From Thecamonas trahens ATCC 50062 (lineage: Eukaryota > Apusozoa > Apusomonadida > Apusomonadidae): a DNA stretch of 20,822 nt. The notes under the pieces were generated by a model that saw only the letters and a list, made by a program, of their open reading frames with translations, searched no databases and was not told the origin of the DNA. The translations under genes were made by a program, and so were the position numbers. The stretch is taken from the NCBI RefSeq assembly GCF_000142905.1, contig NW_013657651.1:312038-332859 (forward strand), read 5' to 3'. Below are positions 1-8,446 of the stretch, one piece after another. Position 1 is the first letter of the stretch; each line of letters starts with the position of its first letter.

Positions 1-135
1 CTGGGGGGGGGGGGATCGGCGCAACTGTGGTTTGGGGAGGATGTGGCGGGCATGGATGTGTTATATCTCTGCTCTGGCCGCCGGCAACCACCGACAGTAC
101 AGCCCACGGCAATCACCGCAGGCAGGTAGTGGCGC

Positions 136-1322
136 TCACTCCGACAGTAGCGACATCCATGACGGCTGCCGCAGCACTGCTCCAGTTTCGGACGCGGCGT
201 GCGCCACAATTGTGTCGGCGGCGTCGCGAACAATCGAGAGTCCGCCGTCGGTGGCCGATCGCAGCGCTTGCGATGGTGGCGGCGGCGCGCCCTCGAACCC
301 GTCGACATCACTATGGAGCTTGGAAAACACCAAGCTCGCCGCGGCAGTCACCAGATACTCGCAGATGAGTAGGACGCCAAGTGTGTGCTCGCCGGCATCG
401 AGGCCAAGCGCCGCCATCACGCCCTCTGTCACCGCGCCTGTGTTCTCGACCATGCCGTCGCTGCGTCCCGGACCGCCGAGCGCCGACGAGCTGACGAGAC
501 ACATGTTAAACCGCAGCCGGCCGCGCCGGCCTAACACTGTTCGGCGAACAACAACTTCGACCCACTGCGATGGGCGCATGGCGTCGGCAACATCGTCGAA
601 GCGCTGACCAAACCCGGTCCGGGTGCCAGGCAGCTGCGGCGCGGCAGGCAGTGCCACACGGATCTCTGCCCACCCGGGCTGCTCGTCCAGGAGATCGCGG
701 TAGACCGCAACACCCACCACATCCATCCACTTGAACAGCCGGAGCCAGAGGGCCTGGTCACGAATCGATAGCCCTTTTGCGTGTCCTTCGACCTCGACCC
801 GCTTGGCCATGTCCCCGACAAATCTGTACGCCTGCGCCATCGCTTCATGCTTGAGCGAGACAGAAGCATGTCGAGAGCCCGGCAACAACAAGTCCCAGTT
901 CCATGGCTGCACAAGCTGCCCGCGCGCCCATCGCCGCCGCACAAATAGCTCAAGGAAGATCTCTCGCCAGCTGCCCGGCACCTCGCCCGCCTCGCCGTCG
1001 CCCTTGAGCCCGGCCATCGTCGTCCTCGGAGCGACTCCCAGCACCCGCACACCCATCGAGATCATAGCAGACCCTTCCCATCCATCGCCCGCTTCATCGC
1101 CTGCCTCGGCTTTGTCATCACCCGCGTCGCCTTCGTCATCGTCCACATCGGGCAGCAATACCAGCACCATCCGTCGCCAAACCGCTTCCACTTCCAAAAC
1201 GCCCGCAGCGTCCGCGACGCACCCGTCACTGCCATGACGTCTTCTGGGGTCGAGAGAAAGCCAAGGACAGCAACAACGAGCTCGGCAGGGAGATGGGCTA
1301 GGCATAAGTCATCAGCCGCCAT
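136..1322 (-). CDS. F-box domain protein with an apparent one-base frameshift
   Basis: Probably a substrate receptor of an SCF-type ubiquitin ligase. From the ATG at 1322 the first frame gives an F-box amino half (LPAELVVAVLGFL followed by VMAVTGASRTLRAF). It then runs out of register. The second frame, entered between about 1178 and 1203, supplies the expected end of the F-box (VWRRM) and about 350 further residues to the stop at 136. One base appears to be missing at the junction. With it restored, the spacing between the F-box halves matches the intact F-box/WD40 protein elsewhere in this window. After an acidic insert, a tract of the form SWREIF...RRRWARG resembles the linker that follows the F-box in FBXW proteins, but no WD repeats follow. 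The remaining 250 or so residues match no family I recognise. The intact second frame alone (136-1305) could be mis-annotated as a protein lacking the F-box. The F-box call is fairly strong; the function of the C-terminal region is unknown. Confidence 0.7.
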
Positions 1323-1474
1323 TTGCCCTCGCCAACGTCCACCTCAGCTCGCGAGAGCGGTGGCTGCTGCTGGCGCTCGATCTCGGGCTGCGCCCATTCC
1401 GGTGGACGAGTTTCCAATCCGAGGAGAGGCGGAAGCGAGGCAAATGATAGCTTGCTGTGACAGCGAGTTACGTT

Positions 1475-2938
1475 TTACAGCTCATCGTGAAGCTCATCGT
1501 CACTTTCGCCGCCTTTGTCGTCATACTCGTCATACTCGTCATACTCGTCGTCGTGCTCGTCGAGGAGCGCCGCCATCTCGGCTGGCGATCGGCCGGGAGT
1601 GTACATGGTGTCGCCGTCATCGTTGACAAGGACGTGCGAAGAGAACCAAATGTTGAGTCCCCACTTGGTGGGCGCAGTGGCCGGAACCTCGCAGCCGCCG
1701 TGGAGCGACCACTTGTCGAGGAACGCCCCGGCTTGCCCGTGTGCGAGATGCGAGTAAAAGACGACGGCATCGCCCTGGGCGAGCTCGATACCTACGCCCG
1801 AGTCGCGGACCTGACAGGGATCACGCCCAGACGCCTGCTCGCCAAACGGCAGGTATGGTATGTCGCCTATTGGGGCACATTCGGGAAAGCACGCCGCAAG
1901 CTCGGATGACGACTTGGCGAGCGGAAAGATGGTGGGCGATCCCGGCGCGCCCGGATCCGCCGGAGGTGTGTCGCGGTGCGGCGGCCGCCCGCTGGCGTCA
2001 GCCTCGTCATCAGTGCCGAGGACTGCAAAGATAGTGGCGAAGCGCTGATGAGTCCGGCTCGGCGACGGCCGGGTCATGTTGATGGCCCCGTCGTCGACCA
2101 GCGCGTCGTAGTGGAGGCCAAACTTCTGCCCGGCCTCGTACCGCACCACCTGCAGCGCCTCGACCGATGCAAAGCCTACCGAGTCGTCCAGGCGCAGAAG
2201 CGACTGCGCCCGTGCACGTAGTGCGAGCAGGAACGTGTCGCCGCCGAGCTCTGCGCTCGCCAGTGACGCTGTCCGCGACGAGCGCCGATCGGTATCGACG
2301 CCATCTAGCACGCCAGACGCAGCGAGCCCGGCCCGCCTGCCCAGCATCCGCAGATACCATGTCTCCTGAACTGAGAGAAGCTTGGCCACGTGAAACAGCC
2401 GAGGCCGAGCCGCCAGCGGCGTCATCTGCAGCGGGAGCGGGAGCGGTGCAAAGTCTGGCACATGCGCCTTGATCCAGCGCGGGGTGTGCAGCGAAACATC
2501 AAACACCGATTCAGTGGCGGGCCAGACCCACTGGTCGCTGCCGAGGCCCATATACACCACATCGCCATTATCAACCATCACCGTGTCGTGGACGATCTTG
2601 TGCCCGTCCCCAGACCAGAGCACCACGTCGCCGGCAGCGTTGCAGACCTCGCCAACAAGAACAACGTTTGCAGGCAGAGCATCTTCATCATCGAAGCCAT
2701 CAAACAAGCGGAGAAAGGCGTTCCATGACTCACATGCCATCGATCTGATCTCGACTGTCGGCAGCGAGCCGTCCGGCAGCGGCAGAAGAGTCATGGTACG
2801 GCCAAAGTTGGGCGACTCACCCTCCGCCAGCACGCCGCCTACGTAGGCCAGTCTCACGACCACTCCTGCACTACCACCCTCACACCGCCCCACAACAAGC
2901 AAGACAAAAGCAAATGCTACAAGAGGGTGTCGCCACAT
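1475..2938 (-). CDS. ER-lumenal prolyl 4-hydroxylase-like 2OG-Fe(II) oxygenase
   Basis: A 487-residue protein in one uninterrupted frame. Residues 1-21 form a signal peptide (basic start, then AFAFVLLVVG), which fixes the start at 2938. The C terminus is HDEL, the ER-retrieval signal, so the enzyme should be a soluble ER-lumen resident. The catalytic domain lies at about residues 175-435. It carries the strand VVRYEAGQKFGLHYD with iron ligands H276 and D278, the distal iron ligand H413 (SLHGGCEV), and K425 (TKWGLNIW), expected to bind the 2-oxoglutarate carboxylate. This is the prolyl 4-hydroxylase alpha/P4Hc pattern; the family hydroxylates proline with Fe2+, 2-oxoglutarate, O2 and ascorbate. 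The roughly 135-residue gap between D278 and H413 is longer than usual and includes a Pro/Asp-rich insert near 310-335. A DDEYDEYDEY-type acidic stretch precedes HDEL. The N-terminal 170 residues are unassigned. The protein substrate is not deducible. Confidence 0.88.
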   Translation of the reverse strand: MWRHPLVAFAFVLLVVGRCEGGSAGVVVRLAYVGGVLAEGESPNFGRTMTLLPLPDGSLPTVEIRSMACESWNAFLRLFDGFDDEDALPANVVLVGEVCNAAGDVVLWSGDGHKIVHDTVMVDNGDVVYMGLGSDQWVWPATESVFDVSLHTPRWIKAHVPDFAPLPLPLQMTPLAARPRLFHVAKLLSVQETWYLRMLGRRAGLAASGVLDGVDTDRRSSRTASLASAELGGDTFLLALRARAQSLLRLDDSVGFASVEALQVVRYEAGQKFGLHYDALVDDGAINMTRPSPSRTHQRFATIFAVLGTDDEADASGRPPHRDTPPADPGAPGSPTIFPLAKSSSELAACFPECAPIGDIPYLPFGEQASGRDPCQVRDSGVGIELAQGDAVVFYSHLAHGQAGAFLDKWSLHGGCEVPATAPTKWGLNIWFSSHVLVNDDGDTMYTPGRSPAEMAALLDEHDDEYDEYDEYDDKGGESDDELHDEL

Positions 2939-3244
2939 ACTGACAGCGAGTCAGGTGTGGGCCTTGTGCGCAGCTGGCGCCAGGCCGTCGGCGCAGGGGG
3001 CTGCGTGAGTTGTCGTCAGGCGCGCCATCGTCCACGATGGCCATACGGGCATCGGGCAGCACAACCATGGTACAAACAATGAGGGAGGTGGGGGAGGGGG
3101 GGGGGGGCTATCACTAAGAGTATCAATAGAGTCAAAAGTGAGAGCAGAACTCACATCGCCCACGATGATGATAGTGTAATCCCGATCGCAGCCGGCTACA
3201 GGGCCAGACCATCAGCCGTCTCCCACATCAACCCCGGTGACGAG
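2939..3244. promoter_or_regulatory. Divergent interval between the hydroxylase and coiled-coil genes
   Basis: About 300 bases separate the hydroxylase start (minus strand, 2938) from the proposed coiled-coil start (plus strand, 3245), so both promoters should lie here. It contains a G-run (3096-3107). Short open stretches exist on both strands, including a minus-strand donor-like GTGAGT near 3145, so an unrecognised 5'-UTR exon of either gene is possible. I see no convincing TATA box or other motif. Confidence 0.35.
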
Positions 3245-3391
3245 ATGGTAGCACAAGAGCGGCGAATGGACGATTCCAAGACTCCCATCATGAGCCCAAT
3301 GGGTGCGATGGTGGTCATCGGTGGTAGCAGGTGGGGGGGGGGGGGGGGGGGGGGGGGGACAGGCTGAGGTTTTGGCGGGGACACCACCTGA

Positions 3392-3423
<32 letters not shown>

Positions 3424-6400
3424 CCCCTTTGGCGACAGCGCCATGGCCAGCATGAGAGCAGGGGCCAGTGACACGTACTCATACAGCTCATACTCTGTAG
3501 GCTCACCAGACGCCTTTGCCCGTGGCTCTCCACAAGGGTGGTCTGACGGATGGGGTGAGACCTGGACTGGTGGCCATGCCGGTAGCCATGCCAGTGGCCG
3601 CCACAACACCGGTGGCGCCCAGCCGGCCGACGAACAACCCCAACGTCCGCACCCTCCGAGCCACCACCAGAGTCAAGCCAGGTGGGAGGGGGCAGGACAG
3701 GAGAGCGGTGCAGAGAGTGGCTTTCGCACAAGCTGTTCTCCTGTTCGGCGGACGCTGGTGGGCTTGGGGGCGGGGATGAGGCTGGTGTCGAGGTAGACGT
3801 GCTGGTTACCAGCGGAGTCGACGGCGACGGCGGGGAGATCTCGCTTCCTCGTGCTCGTTTAGGCGCACCCAGGAGCTCACAAAGGGCAGAGAGTCGGAGA
3901 GTAGTGTCTGGGCCGGCGGGATCGGAACAGGGGGCACCGCGGGAGAGACGACCGGCTGCGAGCCGAAACGTGGACCAGGACATGACGCCGACTCGACACC
4001 CGTCGACCCGGGCGGCGTCGCTCGGGCCACGGATGCTCGAGGCTCAGCGGAGTGGAGGCGGCCGGATAGACTCGATGGCATCTGTGCAGTCGTCGGGCTC
4101 GGTTGTGGCACGCAAGCGGCATCAGTCGCCGCCGCACTGGGAGCTCTCTCCGATCAACTCCGAGTCGGCGGCGGCAGCGGTGGCGGGCGTGGTCGACATG
4201 GCGTCGGTCTCGTCGGCATACGGTGGAATGAGCGAGGTTGGTGTCGATCATCCGACCGAGGTTCTCACTGTCGAGTCGCTGCATCGGCTCAAGCGTGCGG
4301 AGCAGCTCGAGGCGGCGGCTGCAAACGCCAGCGCCGCCATGGACGAGGAGCGCGAGCGATTTCGCCAGGAGACGAAGCGGCTGAACGCGCAGATCCGGCG
4401 GCTGAACAAGCGCATTAACCAGCATACAGGGCTGGCGTCGGCGATCCGGCGCGAGACTGTGCTTGCTAAGCGCAACGCCGCGCTTCGGGCGCGTATTCGC
4501 GCCCTCGAGTCCAAACTTGGCATTGAGGCCGACGACCCGCTCTCAGACGTTGAGTCTGTCGACCGAGGCGCGTCGCCGGAGCGGCAGCAGGAAGGTGCGG
4601 CCGCGCAAGTTCTTGCGCTCGAGTATGAGCAGGTTCTCATGCGTCTCCGGGCTGCGCTGCGAACGCAGTTTGGGGACGAGCCTGTGGCGAGCGTGTGGCG
4701 CGATGTCGCGCCTGAGATGGCGCTGCAGGCGCCTATTGGGTCTGTTGCTGGTGGCGCGCCGTCACACCTGGGCTCGGCCGCATACTCGCCGACCGAAAGT
4801 CTATGCCTGCGCTCCTCGCACAAGTCGATGTCCTCTCTGAGAGCGTGACCAAGCTCAACGAGCTTAATGCGCAGCTCGTGTTTGAGCGCGATGACATTCG
4901 CCGTGCCAACGCCGAGCTGGAGGAGCGGCTGGCGGCGTCGCGGCACTCGACCTCGGGCGAGACTCTGCCGTCGCCGATGAAGGCTGCCCATGCCGCGTTC
5001 CGAGCCCAGGTTGAGAGTGTTGAGCACGAGAAGAACGCACTAGCCGCCGAGCGTGATCGACTTGAGGCCGAGCTGAACGCTGCTCGTGCACAGCTAGATG
5101 CACGCAGACAGGACGACGTCGAGGCGGAATCTGTCCGCCGAGAGGAGATCTCGGTCCACCAAGAGGAAGTTACCTCGCTCGCGGACGCCCGCGCCGAAGC
5201 CGAAGCCCATGCTGATGCCGCTCGCCGGGCAGAGGCCGCCCTTGCCGACGCCCGCGCCGATGCCGAAGCCCATGCTGATGCCGCTCGCCAGGCAGAGGCC
5301 GCCCTTGCCGACGCCCGCGCCGAAGCCGAAGCCCATGCTGATGCCGCTCGCCAGGCAGAGGCCGCCCTTGCCGACGCCCGCGCCGATGCCGAAGCCCATG
5401 CTGATGCCGCTCGCCGGGCAGAGGCCGCCCTTGCCGATGCCCACACGGCTGTGACTCTCGCTAAGGCCGAGACGGAGGCTGCGCGCCAGGCCGAAGCCGA
5501 AACAAAGTGGGCAGCGCCGTCCAAGTCGGCGCTGCTTGCGGAGCAGGAGCGAAGCCGCACGCTCCATGCCAGCCTTGCAGCAGAGCAGCAGGTGACCGCG
5601 GAGCTTCGCGCACAGGTTGCCGCACTGCAGGCCAAGGCCGAACAGGTTCAGCAAATGGAGGCAGAGGGTGTGCAGCTCAAGTCTGCACTCTCAGAGCGGA
5701 ATGTGTTGATCCAGGCACTGGCGCTCAAGGTCAAGCGAAGCGAGGCACATGTGAATGAGGTGGCCCAGCGCGCTGAGCGCGAGCACACCGCACACCAGGC
5801 GACGCTTCAGGCGTGGAAGTCCGAGTCGTCGTTGGCTCACGAGAAGCTACCTGGTGTCGAGCGCGAGCTGGCGGTTGCCCAGCAAGACCGGGATCAGCTT
5901 GCAGCGCGAGTCAAGTTGCTGGAGCAGGCGCGGTTAGAGCAGGATGACGAGCTCCGAAGCGTCAAGGCCGACGCCGAGCGTGCTCGGGCCGAGGCTCTTT
6001 CGGCCGCGGGCGCCCAAGAGTCGGCGGCGACCGAGGTCCGGGCTGTCCGGGCCGACCGCGACCAGCTGGCCGCTGCCCACGAAGTAGCGCTGGCCAGCAT
6101 TCGACAGCTACGTGGCGAACGCGACGATGCAGTGTCGGCGGCAGCACGGCTGGAGTCTGAGCTGGAGGCGGCGACAGCTGCTTCCGGGCCCTCGCACACC
6201 AAGCTCCAGCTGCTCGAGGCTGACAACTCGCGGCTCTCGGCGGCGTATGAGGACATTCGCGCTGAGCTGCGCCAGTTGCGCGCCGAGCGTGACGACCTGC
6301 AAGCCGCGCTTGATCGGGTTAGCTCAGCTCCAGCGAGCATGTCACCGGACCGACAGCGCGCCATTGAGGCGCGGCTCCACGCAGTCGAGGCCGAGCGCGA

Positions 6401-8399
6401 CCGGGTTGTGGCTGATTGCGAAAGTCTCCGCGCCGAACTGCGGAGCGTGCGGGCAAAGTGTGATGATGCCGAGTTTGAGCTGGAGCGTGTCAAGCGCGAC
6501 GCGGCAGTCCAGTCGCCAGACCGCTCGCAGCGGAGCTTGCGGGCACTCGAGTCCGAGCGCGACGAGCTTGTTGCGGCCGTCGAGAGCATGCGCGCCGAGC
6601 TTCGGAGCGTGCGCGCCGAGCGTGACGACGCCAACTTTGAGCTGGAGCGTGTCAAGCGCGACGCGGCAGTCCAGTCGCCAGACCGCTCGCAACGGAGCTT
6701 GCGGGCACTCGAGTCCGAGCGCGACGAGCTTGTTGCGGCCGTCGAGAGCATGCGGGCCGAGCTTCGGAGCGTGCGCGCTGAGCGCGACGATGCCAACTTT
6801 GAGCTGGAGCGGATCAGGCGCGACGCGGCAGTCCAGTCACCGGACCGCTCGCAACGGAGCTTGCGGGCACTCGAGTCCGAGCGCGACGAGCTTGTTGCGG
6901 CCGTCGAGAGCATGCGGGCCGAGCTTCGGAGCGTGCGCGCTGAGCGCGATGACGCGGCGTTTGAGCTGGAACGGATGCGCCGCGACGCACTGTCGCGATC
7001 GCCGGACCGCGGTGGGCGGCTTGCGCAGGAGCTTCGCAGCATGCAGGCCGAACGCGACGAGCTCGTTGATGCCAACGAGAGTATGCGGGCCGAGCTGCGA
7101 AGCGTGCGAGCCGAGCGCGATGACGCGGCGTTTGAGCTGGAACGGATGCGCCGCGACGCGGCGTCCCGCTCGCCGAACCGATCTGGCCTTGTGGCGCAGG
7201 AGCTGCGAGCGCTTGAGGATGAGCGCGACGAGCTAGCCGATGCCAATGAGGGCATGCGCGCCGAGCTGCGAGCCGTGCGTGCTGAGCGCGACGATGCGCA
7301 GTTTGAGCTGGAGCGCGTGCGGCAGCGGGCAGCACAGCCTCGTGCAGTGGACCCGGCGCTGCAGGAGCGCGTCAAGGAGCTTCAGGCGCAGCGGACTGAA
7401 GTGACCGAGGCATGCGAGGGTTTGACAGTCCAAGTCCGTGAGCTACGTGAGCAGCTGACAATGTCCGAGGCCCAGGTTGAGAGCTTGAGGCGACAGTTGG
7501 TGTCCAAGGCGCCCGAGCTGGAGGCCGCGCATGCGCGGGTAGCAGCACTTGAGACCGAGCGCGACGAGTTGGAACAGGCGGTAGCGGCAGCGCGCCGAAG
7601 CGCGAGCCACGGACGTCGGAGCCAGGCGGAGATGGAGCGCGATGATCTGGCATCGCAGCTCGAGCGGTGGCGCCGCGGGTGCACTGAACTCACGCGCGAG
7701 CGTGACGAGCTTGTCAGGAAGGCGCGGGCGCTTGAGACCGAGGTTGAGGAGGTCCGTCTGCAGGGGAGCTCAGCGCCAAGAGCACTACGACGGCAGGTCC
7801 AATCGCAGGCGGCGCGGATGGTCCAGCTTGAAGCAAGTCTGGAGCAGGCGCAGCAGGAGCGCGATACGGTGGTGGAACAGCTGGCCAAGACCTCTCTGGC
7901 GCTGGAGGAAGCTGGCATCCGGTTTGGGGATGCGCAGAAAGAGCTCGAAGCAAAGAACGCACACATTGTGTCGCTGGAGGCTCGGATCAAGGGCTTTGTT
8001 TCTCGGCTGCTGAACGCCGACCATGTGCGACAGTACGGCCACTCTGTGGCGCGGCTGTCTGGGCCGGGTAGTGGGTCGCCGTCGTCCAACACGAGCATGT
8101 CGTCGTCGGTGGCGTCGAGGCGGGCGGCGTCGCCGTCGCCACAGCCGCCATCGGTGCGCTCGCATTTAGACCCGCGTCTTTCGACGCCAACGGCACGGGC
8201 GCCGACGTTTGCGCCTTCGCCTGCACTGGCAGCGATGCGGCGGGTGTCGTCGCCGCCACCGGAGGCCACGGCGTCGCAGCCGCGGCGGACCCGGCCCGAG
8301 TACGACGCTCTGTTCGCGGGCATTGATGAGCGCAAGGCGGCTCGCGACGCGCTGCAGGCCAAGCTCGGGCTGCGAAACTCGGGGCGGCGAAACCGATGA
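3245..8399 (+). CDS. Very long coiled-coil protein with internal repeats; proposed small 5' exons and a frame break near 4800
   Basis: Most of this gene is alpha-helical coiled coil, rich in Glu, Arg, Ala and Leu and without Pro between about 4800 and 8000. The main frame (4803-8399, up to 1198 residues) ends in a Ser/Pro-rich tail and a short basic C terminus (GLRNSGRRNR). A second open frame, up to 4848, encodes a Ser-rich region and another coiled coil (about 4270-4520). It overlaps the main frame by 46 bases; one missing base or a small intron near 4740-4848 would join them. Upstream, two small exons, 3245-3330 and 3439-3554, link in phase to an exon starting at 3863 (donors AG|GTGGGG and G|GTGAGA, acceptors GACAG and TTTAG). 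This gives an ATG at 3245 and about 1,575 residues in total. A conservative start would be the ATG at 3982. It may be a structural, cytoskeletal or golgin-like protein; no enzymatic domain or specific family is recognisable. The coiled-coil body is certain, the 5' exons tentative. Confidence 0.75.
3333..3358. repeat. 26-base G homopolymer
   Basis: An uninterrupted run of G immediately after a proposed splice donor. The exact length of such runs is rarely reliable in assemblies. Confidence 0.9.
3392..3423. repeat. CT dinucleotide microsatellite
   Basis: Nearly pure CT repeat of about 32 bases with one CC interruption, followed by CCCCCTTT. On the plus strand it sits just upstream of the proposed acceptor at 3438 and would form its polypyrimidine tract. 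Confidence 0.9.
3555..3862 (+). other. Proposed intron 2 of the coiled-coil gene
   Basis: The donor is G|GTGAGA at 3555. The acceptor follows a pyrimidine-rich stretch ending GTGCTCGTTTAG at 3862. Splicing restores a Gly codon in phase 1 and leads into the Ser/Arg-rich N-terminal part of the coiled-coil protein. Open frames inside the intron look incidental. Confidence 0.45.
5184..5435 (+). repeat. Four tandem 63-bp repeats inside the coiled-coil gene
   Basis: Four head-to-tail copies of a 63-base unit encode a 21-residue unit that begins DARAEAEAHADAAR. The copies are almost identical in DNA; differences are mostly Glu/Asp and Arg/Gln changes. Twenty-one residues is exactly three heptads, so gain or loss of a copy preserves the coiled-coil register. 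The near identity points to recent duplication or gene conversion. Confidence 0.95.
6342..7340 (+). repeat. Six tandem 162/171-bp repeats inside the coiled-coil gene
   Basis: Six units each open with SPDR or SPNR and continue through ERDE, MRAELRSVRAERDD and FELER. Units start near 6342, 6513, 6675, 6837, 6999 and 7170. Units 2-4 are 162 bases (54 residues) and nearly identical in DNA. Units 1, 5 and 6 are 171 bases (57 residues) and more diverged. The recurrent Ser-Pro-Asp-Arg breaks the helix once per unit and could be a proline-directed phosphorylation site. Confidence 0.93.
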
Positions 8400-8446
8400 G
8401 TGTAGTTGCTTCAAATGTACAAGCATTGTGTTACTATGAAGAAAAG

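Larger units (their letters stand above)
3331..3438 (+). other. Proposed intron 1 of the coiled-coil gene
   Basis: The donor AG|GTGGGG runs straight into a 26-base G homopolymer (3333-3358). The acceptor is preceded by a long CT tract (3392-3423) and ends GGCGACAG. Removing it joins AG to C as a Ser codon in one open frame. No transcript evidence is available. Confidence 0.5.

Noticed and set aside
2951-3983. Minus-strand exon candidates, including a frame from an ATG at 3983 and a short DYTIIIVGD-like segment before GTGAGT
   Set aside because: Some segments look protein-like, but stops interrupt them and no set of exons joins in phase. The plus-strand model explains the same interval with three phase-consistent joins. 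I cannot fully exclude a minus-strand UTR exon of the hydroxylase gene.
4733-5635. 300-codon minus-strand frame rich in Ala/Ser/Arg repeats
   Set aside because: The repeats mirror the 63-bp sense-strand units. GC-rich codon bias leaves the antisense strand open.
5894-7375. 493-codon open frame on the minus strand opposite the coiled-coil repeats
   Set aside because: It is an antisense shadow: Ser/Arg/Ala-rich with the same repeat period as the sense strand. The sense frame is longer and has a clear coiled-coil pattern.
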